From: Saprospiraceae bacterium
Lineage (GTDB): Bacteria > Bacteroidota > Bacteroidia > Chitinophagales > Saprospiraceae
Length of the DNA stretch: 12,880 nt
Direction: 5' to 3'
NCBI GenBank assembly: GCA_016715405.1
Contig: JADKAE010000041.1
Span: 1-12,880, forward strand
A model generated the notes under the pieces. That model was not told where the DNA came from and did no database searches. It saw nothing but the letters and a program-made list of their open reading frames with translations. Positions 1 to 7,141 of the stretch are shown here, piece by piece. Within the stretch, counting starts at the first letter, position 1; each line of letters opens with the position of its first letter. Position numbers and translations under genes: made by a program.

Positions 1-2
1 AG

Positions 3-737
3 ATAAATTTCAGAACAAAGAATTTAAATCAATGGGTAACGACAAAAAGCCGGTGGATAAGTGACGATGTATGGATGAGAAGCAACGCCCCGCCCGTTGT
101 CGACAATTCCCTTCGCTGGTTTGCGGGCATGGACTTAGCAAGTATCCGGGATATTACCGCCTTTGTCGCTTTCTCCGCCCCTGACGCCAACGGCGTACAC
201 CATATAGCCCCCCGCTTTTTTATCCCCGAAAGTTTTGCAGCGGAGCGTTCCCGGCGCGACGGCGTGCCATATTTGGACTGGGCAAAGGCGGGCATCGTAC
301 ACCTGACGCCCGGCGATGTGATCGACCAGGAGTATATTTTCGGCGAGATAGTCACCCTTTGCCGGGCCTTAGGAATTGAAGCCTACTATTACGACCCCTG
401 GAACGCCTCACAAATTGTGCTAACTTTACAAAGCGAAGGCATCATGGGAGAGGCATTCGCACAGACAGCAAGGTATTTCAACGAACCGATTAAGTACATC
501 GAAAAGATAGCCGCATCCGGGAATATGGCGCACGGCGGTAACGACGTATTGCGTTGGATGTGCCAAAACGTACAACTATACAGGGATGGAAACGGCAACG
601 CAAAGATCGACAAAGGGAAAAGCGCCGAAAAAGTGGACGGTATGGTAGCCCTGGCTATGGCAGTCGGTGGCTACCTGAATTATGAGAACAAAGATTCTGT
701 TTATAACCAGCCCGGCAGAGGGCTATTAACAGTGTAA
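3..737 (+). CDS. Terminase large subunit, C-terminal part (5' end outside window)
   Basis: The frame is open from the first bases of the window, so this is the tail of a longer gene and the ATG at 75 is internal. Residues before it (LNQWV... then W...DDVW) match the conserved linker between the ATPase and nuclease domains of HK97-like large terminases. The RNase H-like nuclease domain follows. I see acidic residues at the expected places: D44 in AGMDLAS, D131 in YYYDPWN and D212 in KVDGMVALAMAVG (fragment numbering), preceded by the typical H-GGND-LRWMCQNV segment. TerL packages DNA into the prohead through the portal and cuts the concatemer with this domain. It ends with TAA, and the next gene starts three bases later. 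About 244 codons are visible. The family is usually roughly 500-570 aa, so about half is missing at the window edge, not through mutation. Confidence 0.95.
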   Translation: MNFRTKNLNQWVTTKSRWISDDVWMRSNAPPVVDNSLRWFAGMDLASIRDITAFVAFSAPDANGVHHIAPRFFIPESFAAERSRRDGVPYLDWAKAGIVHLTPGDVIDQEYIFGEIVTLCRALGIEAYYYDPWNASQIVLTLQSEGIMGEAFAQTARYFNEPIKYIEKIAASGNMAHGGNDVLRWMCQNVQLYRDGNGNAKIDKGKSAEKVDGMVALAMAVGGYLNYENKDSVYNQPGRGLLTV

Positions 738-739
738 CC

Positions 740-1402
740 ATGAAGCCTATTTTATGCATTTTGAAAGTCCGGGAAATTCCCGACTGTTTGCAATCATACG
801 AAGATGCACCCATCGACAAAGTTTATATCTGTGGGTTTAAGGAGGTGGAAATTGAGGCTATGGGCGTCTTTGAAAAAGTCGTGGCGGATTGCCAGGCGAA
901 GGGCTATACGCATTTGATGATGATTAGCGATGACGCCACCATAAACAATGAAGCCGTGGCGGAGGTGCTAAGGCTTACGGATGTTTACGGCATCGGCAGC
1001 GGCTTTTGTCGCCTGGACTATACCTCTAAATTCGTAAACCTTAGCTATGATAAACTGATCCAAACGCCGCCCCGCAAGCTCGCAGACTACAATTTGATAA
1101 AATATGACAAAATGCCGCATGTCGATTTTAAGACAACGTTTACAGGTTTTGCGCTCACTTGCATGAGCCTGGATAAGTGGGCAAAGTACGGCTTTGAGTG
1201 CATTTATGACGGCGGGCCGCATAATGGATCTTGTTCCGACTTACTGCTATCCAGGAAACTGGAAGCCGACGGGTTAGAGATTTGGACTAACCGCAAAACG
1301 GAGGTGATACATGAAAAGATACAAGCCAGTACGGTGATCGGGCAAACGTTTTTTATTGGCGAACAACACCGGGAAATTATATGGAAGAAAGCGACAAAAT
1401 AG
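740..1402 (+). CDS. Probable GT-A-fold glycosyltransferase-like protein in the packaging module
   Basis: A 220-aa protein with the layout of small GT-A (family-2-like) glycosyltransferases. It has an N-terminal beta strand (KPILCILKVRE), a helix (VFEKVVADCQAKGYTH), then a hydrophobic strand ending in a DD pair (LMMISDDATIN, D64-D65) where the metal and nucleotide-sugar binding DXD motif would sit. Next come a TGFALTCMSLDKW segment (135-147) and a late SDLLLSRKLEADGLEIW...VIHEK block (166-193), which resembles the acceptor-side D/E...G...H pattern of these enzymes. It has no signal peptide or membrane segment. The start is three bases after the terminase stop and the end overlaps the next gene by 22 nt, so it is co-transcribed with packaging genes. 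Fold assignment is by motif only. Substrate and acceptor are unknown, and a non-catalytic relative is possible because the canonical DXD is not exact. Confidence 0.6.
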   Translation: MKPILCILKVREIPDCLQSYEDAPIDKVYICGFKEVEIEAMGVFEKVVADCQAKGYTHLMMISDDATINNEAVAEVLRLTDVYGIGSGFCRLDYTSKFVNLSYDKLIQTPPRKLADYNLIKYDKMPHVDFKTTFTGFALTCMSLDKWAKYGFECIYDGGPHNGSCSDLLLSRKLEADGLEIWTNRKTEVIHEKIQASTVIGQTFFIGEQHREIIWKKATK

Positions 1403-1620
1403 AAATTCCCGTCCACGTATGGGAAACGGTTTGCAGTCTGGAGGCTTATTTCGATAGGCACATGCTACTAAGGCAAACGAAATACACCTCCAACTATGAC
1501 GCCTGGGCCGGACTGGAAGCGGAGCGGGCCGCGTACAATATCCCGCCGCGTTACACTTCCTTTGAGAGCTTTAAAACTAACCGCTACAAATATATTTGGG
1601 AGAAATTAAATAGAAAGTAA
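1381..1620 (+). CDS. Small hypothetical phage protein (79 aa)
   Basis: I do not recognise a family. The ATG lies inside the 3' end of the preceding gene (22-nt overlap), which suggests translational coupling. The protein is soluble and rich in aromatic and charged residues. An N-terminal acidic stretch is followed by a probable helix with VCSLEAYFDRHMLL, a central SNYDAWAGLEAERAAY segment, and a basic C-terminus (ESFKTNRYKYIWEKLNRK). There is no signal peptide or membrane segment and no cysteine pair for a zinc site. Its placement between an enzyme-like gene and the portal suggests an accessory or packaging-related role, but that is context only. The same frame continues past its TAA into the portal gene after a 57-nt gap. 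Confidence 0.7.
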   Translation: MEESDKIEIPVHVWETVCSLEAYFDRHMLLRQTKYTSNYDAWAGLEAERAAYNIPPRYTSFESFKTNRYKYIWEKLNRK

Positions 1621-1685
1621 CTTTTAGTTACCCAAAAGGACGCCAAAACAGTCGTTTTTTGTTTAAAATATCGACAATTGGCGTC
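1617..1685 (+). promoter_or_regulatory. Structured leader in the gap before the portal gene
   Basis: This short gap contains nested inverted repeats. GTAAC (1617-1621) and GTTAC (1627-1631) can form a 5-bp hairpin with a TTTTA loop. GACGCCAA (1639-1646) is the exact reverse complement of TTGGCGTC (1678-1685), and inside it GTCG (1651-1654) pairs with CGAC (1672-1675), with further T/A pairing toward the loop. The right arm begins with the TTG that is the best portal start, so the fold would hide that codon. This could limit portal translation, or be an RNA processing or attenuation element. The pairing is seen; the function is inferred. Confidence 0.4.
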
Positions 1686-2979
1686 ATTATTTTCAAATAT
1701 TGCCCGTTTTTTCGTCAAATCCGAGGCCGTCGAGCAGCGCCGGGCCAACATCAACAACCCAAATACACCCCTCACACCTGATAATATCTTCGGCTACATC
1801 GGCGGTCAGGCCAAAGCGGGCGTAACAGTGGACGGCGAAAGTGCCCTGTCACTAAGCGCCGTTTGGCGCGCTGTGGATATTCTAAGCGCCACAATCGCCC
1901 TCCTTCCTATCGAAATTATACGCGAAACCGCCAAAGGCGACCAGACCCACGCACGCAAACACCCTGTGCAATTCCTTTTAGCTGATTCCCCGAATGAAGA
2001 AGTGAGCGTTTACGACTTTATGCAAACACTCGTCGCTAACGCAGCTCTCACCGGCAACGGATACGCCTACATTGAACGCGATCTGAGGCAATCGAGCGCT
2101 AAAGCAATCTATAACCTCGACCCTGCCCGGGTGACGCCCTACTTTGACGGTATGGGCCGCCTCTTTTACCGCGTGGATATGTTCAAAGATGCGATAGCGC
2201 CCAGGGATATGTTACACATCAAAGGGCTTAGCTGGAACAGCTTTTCGGGGTTGGATATGGTTAGGCATCACAAAGAAAACTTTGGCCTGGCTTTGGCAAA
2301 CAGGGATTATGGCGCTAATTTCTATTCTAACGGCGCTCACCTCTCCGGCGTCCTCGTACACCCTGGAAAACTAAGCAACGACGCTTACGGGCGTCTGGCA
2401 TCAAGTTGGCGGCAAACATACGGCGGCGCTAATAACGCGGGCGCAACGGCAATACTCGAAGAAGGCACAAGGTTTGAACGCCTGGGCCTGGATCCAACAA
2501 CCGCGCAATTTCTGGAAACGGGAAGAAAAACGATTGCGGATATTTCCCGCATTTTCGGCGTGCCTCAATTCCTACTGGAAGATTTAGACCGGGCTACGTT
2601 TAACAACATCGAACAGCTCACTTTGCTTTTTGTACGCCATACCATTCTACCCTGGTGTGAGCGCATCCGCAACGAATTTAATCGCAAGGTTTTTGCAACC
2701 TCGGAGCGTGGGCGCTACAAAATTCGATTTGTACTTTCTTCTCTCCTTCAGGGCGACACGCAAAGCCGGGGCGAATACTACTCTAAACTTTTCAATATCG
2801 GCGCATTGTCGCCAAATGACATACGCCGCATGGAAGGGCTTAACCCTATTGACGGTGGCGATAAATATTTTGTTCAGGTAAACATGGGTGATATTACCGA
2901 CGACCGGGAAGAACCCGGCGGCGAAGATGTGCCCGACGAAAATATAATGCCTAATGGAAGCGCTGAAAGTGACGAATAA
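1678..2979 (+). CDS. HK97-family portal protein
   Basis: A 433-aa portal of normal family length. Recognisable parts in order are the N-terminal SALSLSAVWRAVDILSATIA segment with LLPIEI, the HPVQFLLAD-PNEEVSVYDFMQTLVANAALTGNGYAYIERD block, a SGLDMVRHHKENFGLALANRDYGANFYSNGA stem region, and the ISRIFGVPQFLLEDL...NNIEQL...F...ILPWCERIRNEFNR helix typical of this family. The dodecameric portal sits at one capsid vertex and is the channel for DNA entry and the docking point for terminase and connector. No ATG is available upstream; TTG at 1678 is the first plausible start after the TAA at 1618 and gives the usual MASLFS-like N-terminus. The C-terminus is acidic and overlaps the protease gene by 26 nt, so the two are probably translationally coupled. 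Confidence 0.93.
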   Translation: MASLFSNIARFFVKSEAVEQRRANINNPNTPLTPDNIFGYIGGQAKAGVTVDGESALSLSAVWRAVDILSATIALLPIEIIRETAKGDQTHARKHPVQFLLADSPNEEVSVYDFMQTLVANAALTGNGYAYIERDLRQSSAKAIYNLDPARVTPYFDGMGRLFYRVDMFKDAIAPRDMLHIKGLSWNSFSGLDMVRHHKENFGLALANRDYGANFYSNGAHLSGVLVHPGKLSNDAYGRLASSWRQTYGGANNAGATAILEEGTRFERLGLDPTTAQFLETGRKTIADISRIFGVPQFLLEDLDRATFNNIEQLTLLFVRHTILPWCERIRNEFNRKVFATSERGRYKIRFVLSSLLQGDTQSRGEYYSKLFNIGALSPNDIRRMEGLNPIDGGDKYFVQVNMGDITDDREEPGGEDVPDENIMPNGSAESDE

Positions 2980-3610
2980 CATAGAGCGCCGGGTGGCACA
3001 AGCCCCCGTTATGCGCATGAAAGACGACGACAAAGCCCGGCGGGTGGTCGGCTATGCCGCCACGTTCAACAGCGACAGCGAGGCGCTATGGGGTTCTTTT
3101 ATAGAACAGGTAGACGCCCGCGCCTTCGATGAGGCGGATATGTCAGACGTCCGGGCCCTGTTCAACCATGATGACAATAAGATTTTGGCGCGCACGCCGG
3201 GAACCCTTAGCTTGGAAGTTGACGAAATGGGTTTGCGGTATGAATTTGATATGCCCGACACGTCGTATGGAAACGACCTACTTATCAGCATGGAGCGCGG
3301 TGATATTTCGCAAAGCTCGTTTGGCTTTACCGTAACCGACGAAGAGTGGATCGACCGCAGCGCTGATAAGTTACTACCCTTGCGCCGGATTTTGAAAGTC
3401 GGGCGCTTGTTTGACGTGTCCCCCGTTACCTATCCGGCATACCCCGAAACAACCAGCGAGGTAAGAAGCCGATTTGGTGGCGAAATACCCGAAATACCTG
3501 AAAACCTTAACAACGAGAATCGCACAGATTTGATCGATAAGCAGATAGACGCATATAGCGAAATCCTGCTGACTTATAAAGGACTTGCGCTTGACGTAAA
3601 GCGCGGCTAA
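2954..3610 (+). CDS. HK97-type prohead protease (peptidase family S78/U35)
   Basis: A 218-aa serine protease that cleaves capsid delta domains and itself during head maturation. The catalytic residues are visible: His72 in ALFNHDDNKILAR, Ser122 in GDISQSSFGF, and an acidic residue in the RLFDVSPVTYPAYPET block (D154 or E165). The VVGYAATFNSDSE motif near residue 31 and the TLSLEVDEMGLRYEFDMPDT segment are also typical. The start is an ATG inside the portal 3' end. The C-terminal 45 residues after the family core are charged and helical, which may be an interaction or autoprocessing tail. The TAA stop is the first part of a 24-nt sequence repeated ahead of the tail-tube gene. The order portal-protease-capsid is diagnostic. 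Confidence 0.95.
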   Translation: MEALKVTNNIERRVAQAPVMRMKDDDKARRVVGYAATFNSDSEALWGSFIEQVDARAFDEADMSDVRALFNHDDNKILARTPGTLSLEVDEMGLRYEFDMPDTSYGNDLLISMERGDISQSSFGFTVTDEEWIDRSADKLLPLRRILKVGRLFDVSPVTYPAYPETTSEVRSRFGGEIPEIPENLNNENRTDLIDKQIDAYSEILLTYKGLALDVKRG

Positions 3611-3631
3611 TTTTTTAACCCAAACAAGTAA
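3608..3631 (+). repeat. 24-nt leader element, copy 1 (ahead of major capsid gene)
   Basis: Starting at the protease stop codon TAA, this stretch reads TTTTTTAACCC followed by AAACAAGTAA and lies five bases before the capsid ATG. An identical 24-nt copy stands in the same position before the major tail protein gene at 7115-7138, again starting with the stop codon of the preceding gene. I found no third copy in the window. It is A-rich and without a Shine-Dalgarno core, as expected for an efficient ribosome-loading leader in Bacteroidota; a transcription or RNA-processing signal is also possible. Confidence 0.85.
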
Positions 3632-3636
3632 ACAAC

Positions 3637-4911
3637 ATGACTATTGATGATTTGATCAAAAAAGCCAATGAGGCTTTGTATGTCATGCGCGATCTGGGCA
3701 ACCGGCGAAAGGCAGAAAGCCGCGACTTTACCCAGGATGAGCATGAGCAATTCGACCGGGCAGACAAGGACTATACCAAGTACCTGGGCATGATCGAAGA
3801 AGAGCGCAAACTCGCAGAGCGCGAGCGCGCAATCGGAGAGATGCAACCCATCGAAGAACGTACCCACAAATTCACCGGCAAAAATGACCCGAAACAAACG
3901 GGCGTTTCTACCGGCATCGACTCACCGGAATACAAGCGGGCTTTCCTGCGCTATTGTACGCAAGGCGCGGGCGCTTTGACGTCGGAGGATCGCAGCATGT
4001 TATCCGCTGGGTTCTCTGCTGAATTTCGCGGTACTGACCCCATCACGACCCCGCGTTCGGGCGTCTATGGCGGCTACGCTATCCCGACCGGGTTTAGCAA
4101 CGAGCTTGTTGCTACGATGAAGCAATACGGCGGTATGTTGCAAGCCTGCCGGGTGCTGACCACCGCTACCGGCGCACCCCTGGAATGGCCTACCGTTGAC
4201 GATACGGCAGCCGTTGGCGCACAGCAAACGGAAGCCAACGCGATCACCGTGCAGGACTTCACGCTGGGCCAAAAAATCCACTATGCTTACACCATTGCCG
4301 ACCTTATCAAAGTGTCGTTCCAATGGCTGGAAGATGAGGTGCTTATTGCAAGCGAACTTCCCCGCATGATCGGCACGCGCCTTGGCCGCAAAGTCAACGA
4401 CCTGCTGACCGACGGCGACGGCTCTGCGAAGCCTACGGGCATCCTGGCAGCCTCCGGCGGTGCAGCTACCGGCGAAAGCGCCGCAAGCGCCGCTATTTCG
4501 CGTGACAACATCATTGACCTTATCCACAGCGTGGATCCCGCCTATCGCACCGGCCCAAGCGTCGCGTTCATGATGGCGGATTCTACCCTGGCAGCCCTGA
4601 AAAAGCTGACCGTCGGCACGTCGGATGACCGGCCCCTGTGGCAACCCGATATGGTCAACGGTACGCCGGGCCTGTTGGAAGGTTACCGCATCGTGATTAA
4701 TCAGGATTTCCCTGCAATCGGCGCTGGTAACGATTCGGTAGCCTTTGGTGACTGGAGCCGTTATATCATCCGCCAGGTGGGCGGAGTAAACCTCCTTCGC
4801 CTGGATGAGCGCTACGCAGACGCTTTGTCGGTCGGCTTTGTCGGCTGGTGGCGCATCGACGGTAAATTGATGGATGCCAGTGCAATCAAACTGTTGACTC
4901 ACGCAACCTAG
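3637..4911 (+). CDS. Major capsid protein, HK97 fold
   Basis: A 424-aa capsid subunit of normal length. The first 90-100 residues are highly charged and predicted helical or coiled-coil (KKANEALYVMRDLGNRRKAE..., EEERKLAERERAIGEMQ), as in the delta scaffold domain removed by the protease upstream. The shell domain then follows with family hallmarks: the P-domain/E-loop region (SGVYGGYAIPTGFSNELV, GAPLEWPTVDDTA), FQWLEDEVL, a DGDGSAKPTGILAASGG segment, FMMADSTLAALKKL, and the C-terminal A-domain (IVINQDFPAIGAGNDSVAFGDWSRYIIRQ). The exact cleavage point is not readable; the loop around residues 90-130 is likely. Its codon reading is clean throughout. The 24-nt leader shared with the tail-tube gene probably serves high expression. 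It stops with TAG at 4909-4911. Confidence 0.96.
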   Translation: MTIDDLIKKANEALYVMRDLGNRRKAESRDFTQDEHEQFDRADKDYTKYLGMIEEERKLAERERAIGEMQPIEERTHKFTGKNDPKQTGVSTGIDSPEYKRAFLRYCTQGAGALTSEDRSMLSAGFSAEFRGTDPITTPRSGVYGGYAIPTGFSNELVATMKQYGGMLQACRVLTTATGAPLEWPTVDDTAAVGAQQTEANAITVQDFTLGQKIHYAYTIADLIKVSFQWLEDEVLIASELPRMIGTRLGRKVNDLLTDGDGSAKPTGILAASGGAATGESAASAAISRDNIIDLIHSVDPAYRTGPSVAFMMADSTLAALKKLTVGTSDDRPLWQPDMVNGTPGLLEGYRIVINQDFPAIGAGNDSVAFGDWSRYIIRQVGGVNLLRLDERYADALSVGFVGWWRIDGKLMDASAIKLLTHAT

Positions 4912-4913
4912 TG

Positions 4914-5129
4914 ATGAAAGTAGTTAGGATGCTAAAAAGTTGCGCCGTCACGGCGTTTGGCAAAAGCCACAGCGCACCGAAAGGCGCAACTTTCACCTTC
5001 CCCGATGACATAGCCGCAAGTTTGGTTAATACCGGGTTAGCGGAATATGTCACCGGCGGGTGGTCGGTTAAAGAAGATGCAACACTAAAAGCAGAGAAAC
5101 AAACGCGTAAAAGTGGTAAAACTGCATAA
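4914..5129 (+). CDS. Small head protein downstream of capsid (71 aa, unknown family)
   Basis: A 71-aa protein starting at ATG 4914, two bases after the capsid stop; an in-frame GTG at 4911 overlaps that stop and is the less likely start. The sequence has a short-barrel-like pattern: MKVVRMLKSCAV, then HSAPKGATFTFPDDIAASLVNTGLAEYV, ending in a Lys-rich tail. The motif [MK-hydrophobic]...G-x-x-hydrophobic-PDD-x-A-x-x-L-hydrophobic-x-x-G-hydrophobic-AE is common in small proteins placed between capsid and connector genes of siphophages, whose role is generally not known. The 3' end overlaps the connector gene by 17 nt. No enzyme motif or membrane segment is present. Confidence 0.7.
   Translation: MKVVRMLKSCAVTAFGKSHSAPKGATFTFPDDIAASLVNTGLAEYVTGGWSVKEDATLKAEKQTRKSGKTA
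4936..4993 (+). promoter_or_regulatory. Inverted repeat just downstream of the capsid gene
   Basis: AAAGTTGCGCC (4936-4946) and GGCGCAACTTT (4983-4993) are perfect 11-bp complements. They enclose a 36-nt loop that itself contains a small TGGC-AAAA-GCCA hairpin. The structure begins 25 nt after the capsid stop, inside the next small gene. It may stabilise the capsid mRNA 3' end or reduce read-through into the connector genes. No T-run follows, so it is not a standard terminator. A coincidental match of this size is possible but not likely. Confidence 0.4.
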
Positions 5130-5691
5130 CATAAAATCCTGGGCCGTCACGGCTGCGCCTAATACGGAGCCGGTCACCTCTGCGGAGGTGAAACTATGGG
5201 CAAAAATCGACACGGCGGCAGACGATGCGCTAATAACGAATATCATTCAGGCGGCCCGGGAGAATGCAGAGAATTTCCTCAATTACAAATTGATTTCTCA
5301 AACTGTTGCGGAATACTTCACAGAATTTCCCGAAAGCCGGGGCGAATTGCTTTTGCGCTTTCCGCTGGTATCCTCTATTACGTCGGTGGCGTATGTGGAT
5401 ACAGACGGCGCAAACCAAACCTTTACGAGCTACAACGCGGATTTAAGTGGCCTACCTGCCCGGCTTTGGCCGAATACGCAAACGGAATGGCCGGGCACTA
5501 AAGAGCAATTAAAGGCGGTAACGGTTACCTATGTGTGCGGCTATGCCAATGCGGCTGCCGTACCACAGGCGATAAAAACGGCTATCCTGCTTACCATTGC
5601 GAAATGGTACGATAACCGGGAAGATTCAGTACGGATGCTACCCACAGCAGCGGAGCGCCTTTTAGAGCCTTACCGGATGAAATTATACTAA
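5113..5691 (+). CDS. Head-tail connector protein, HK97 gp6-like
   Basis: A 192-aa protein of the gp6/QLRG connector family, which forms the ring under the portal in HK97-like virions. Family features visible are the N-terminal PVTSAEVKLWAKIDTAADDALITNIIQAARENAENFLN helix pair, the central beta region beginning FPLVSSITSVAYVD and running through the inserted loop, a conserved VTVTYVCGYANAAAVPQAIKTA turn, and the C-terminal AILLTIAKWYDNRED helix with LEPYRM. The start is a GTG at 5113 inside the preceding gene; no in-frame ATG fits upstream of the conserved N-terminus. It is followed after one base by the next connector gene. Length is at the upper end of the family because of the central insertion between residues about 95 and 140. 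Confidence 0.88.
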   Translation: MVKLHNIKSWAVTAAPNTEPVTSAEVKLWAKIDTAADDALITNIIQAARENAENFLNYKLISQTVAEYFTEFPESRGELLLRFPLVSSITSVAYVDTDGANQTFTSYNADLSGLPARLWPNTQTEWPGTKEQLKAVTVTYVCGYANAAAVPQAIKTAILLTIAKWYDNREDSVRMLPTAAERLLEPYRMKLY

Positions 5692-5692
5692 C

Positions 5693-6085
5693 ATGGCTGA
5701 TTACCTTAAACGCGAAAGTTTTAATACCGACAAAGGACGGGAACAGGCGGGGGCTATGCGTCACCGTATCGCGTTTAGGACGTTCACAGAGGCGCAAGGC
5801 AGCGACGGCAGTTTAGTGCGCACGTGGTCAACCCTCACTGAACAATGGGGCCGCATCGAGTTTACGACAGTCGCCAGCGGCGAAGAGTTTGAAGCGGAAC
5901 AGGTAGTACACCGTATGGCAATGACATTACACGTTCGCTACCGCAACGACATACGACCCAAACACCGGGTTTTACACGAGGGCATCGAGTACGATATTTT
6001 GAGCGTGCTACCTGACCCTAAGCAGATGTATTTAACAATAGAGGCTGTTCAGCGCGAACCGCAATGGGCCTCATTTACCGGGTAG
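5693..6085 (+). CDS. Phage head closure / head-tail adaptor protein (SPP1 gp16-like)
   Basis: A 130-aa protein with the signature of the head-tail joining family: AGAMRHRIAFRTFTEAQGSDGSLVRTWSTLTEQWGRIEF at residues 20-58, then a beta-rich middle with HVRYRNDIRPKHRVLHEGIEYDILSVLPD and an ...YLTIEAVQRE end. This ring is the stopper that keeps packaged DNA in the head and receives the tail. The start at ATG 5693 leaves one base after the connector stop. It adds about 20 residues before the conserved core, so the internal ATG encoding MRHRIAF at 5756 is an alternative but leaves an odd gap. The 3' end overlaps the next gene if that gene starts at 6064. Confidence 0.88.
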   Translation: MADYLKRESFNTDKGREQAGAMRHRIAFRTFTEAQGSDGSLVRTWSTLTEQWGRIEFTTVASGEEFEAEQVVHRMAMTLHVRYRNDIRPKHRVLHEGIEYDILSVLPDPKQMYLTIEAVQREPQWASFTG

Positions 6086-6725
6086 ATATGGGATATTTTA
6101 AAAGTCTATACAGTCAAAACAGATACCGCAACCCTTACCAGGGCGGTAGGCTTCGCACAGTAGAACGCCAAACGGCGTCTATTTTCGGGGCCGCGCCTGA
6201 ACTGTTTATTGACGAAGTAGATATTATCCGCCTGGTAAATGAGATAAATAAAGTTGCAAGCGACTTAACCCCATCCAAGCGCCGCCGGTTTTTAGAGCGG
6301 GCTGCAAAGCCGATACGACAACGGGCTATTAGTTTAGCCCCAAGAGGAGTAAAAAAGCATTACAGGTACACAACCCCAAAACTATTTAAAGGCAAGCGCG
6401 CCAAACGAGGCAGCGCCATTGATTACCGCCTCACCTATCACCCTGGCAACTTGTCAAAATCTATTAAGGTACTCACCTTCCCGCGTGCTAAAAATGCGGT
6501 TTTTGTGGGGCCTAAAAGATTTTTCAAGTTGAGCCAAAAGGAGTACGGGCGTACAATCGGCACAAGTGATGGCTACTATGCCCAAATGGTATACGGCAGT
6601 GCAGATGGGTTTAGAAACCGGGTTACGGGGCCGCGCTGGCAACGGTTCGACCGCAAGGACTGGCAATTTTGCAGGATCAGCTAAATAAATACGTCAAAAG
6701 CGTAAAAGCAAAGACCGGGTTATGA
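6064..6725 (+). CDS. HK97 gp10-like tail completion/connector protein, frame broken near the 3' end
   Basis: The readable protein (206 aa to TAA 6684) contains the gp10-like core. It has an RFLERAAKPIRQRAISLAPRG helix, the variable loop, then YHPGNLSKSIKVLTFPRAKNAVFVGPK and DGYYAQMVYGSADGFRNR, matching the family pattern of a 'G-x-L-x-x-S-I-x-V', a VGP strand and a YA-x-x-x-x-x-GS strand. The in-frame ending after about 6630 (WQRFDRKDWQFCRIS) looks unnatural. The -1 frame is open from 6615 and gives LAILQDQLNKYVKSVKAKTGL, the charged helix expected at the end of this family, stopping at TGA 6723-6725 in an ATGA overlap with the next gene. One missing base between 6627 and 6662 would restore it, and GGGG at 6627-6630 is a candidate. 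An alternative start is ATG 6088, just after the upstream stop. Confidence 0.8.
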
Positions 6726-7117
6726 TTGTACACAATGCGATATACTCCAGACTATCAGGCTACGCCACACTAACGGCGCTGGTATCTACCCGCATTTTTC
6801 CCGACATAGCCCCGCAAGATCAAGTTTTGCCGTACGTGGTTTTTAGGGTAGTAGATACGATCCCGGCGCAAGTAAAGGACGGCGCAAGTTTGAATAATAC
6901 CTACAACATAGAGGTGATGAGCTTTGCCAAGTCGTTTGCAAGTGCACAAAGCATAATCGACGCATGCCATACGCAACTAGACTACTGGCAAGGCACAAGC
7001 GGCGGGGTAACGGTAAGACATTGCAAAGTTGACAGCAGGGGCAATATGCCATTTATCCCAGAACAGGAAGTTTTTAGCGCGGTATTGCAAGCCCGCGTTT
7101 TCACTTATAATACGTAA
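6722..7117 (+). CDS. Tail completion protein, DUF3168 / gp17-like
   Basis: A 131-aa protein matching the tail-terminator-like DUF3168 family. It starts with the typical helix (IYSRLSGYATLTALVSTRIFPDIAPQD), then PYVVFRVVDTIPAQVKDGASLNNTYNIEVMSFAKSFASAQSIIDACHTQLD and a final beta strand pair ending VFSAVLQARVFTYN. Members cap the tail tube at its head-proximal end and join it to the connector. The ATG overlaps the probable true stop of the gp10-like gene. The stop TAA forms the first three bases of the second copy of the 24-nt leader. Length and order, directly before the major tail protein, agree with the assignment. Confidence 0.88.
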   Translation: MIVHNAIYSRLSGYATLTALVSTRIFPDIAPQDQVLPYVVFRVVDTIPAQVKDGASLNNTYNIEVMSFAKSFASAQSIIDACHTQLDYWQGTSGGVTVRHCKVDSRGNMPFIPEQEVFSAVLQARVFTYNT

Positions 7118-7138
7118 TTTTTTAACCCAAACAAGTAA
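7115..7138 (+). repeat. 24-nt leader element, copy 2 (ahead of major tail protein gene)
   Basis: Identical over 24 nt to 3608-3631 and placed the same way: it begins with the TAA of the preceding gene and ends three bases before the tail-tube ATG (five before the capsid ATG). The first coding bases, ATGACTA, are also shared by the two genes. Flanks outside the element do not match, so this is a short conserved or transplanted signal, not a gene duplication. Confidence 0.85.
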
Positions 7139-7141
7139 GAC

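Noticed and set aside
75..77. ATG at 75 as start of the terminase gene
   Set aside because: The upstream frame is open to the window edge and contains the conserved LNQWV linker of large terminases.
4000..4902. Long (300-codon) minus-strand open frame
   Set aside because: It lies fully inside the well-supported major capsid gene. The frame is open because of the GC-rich codon pattern of that gene; the product has no recognisable domain and no leader.
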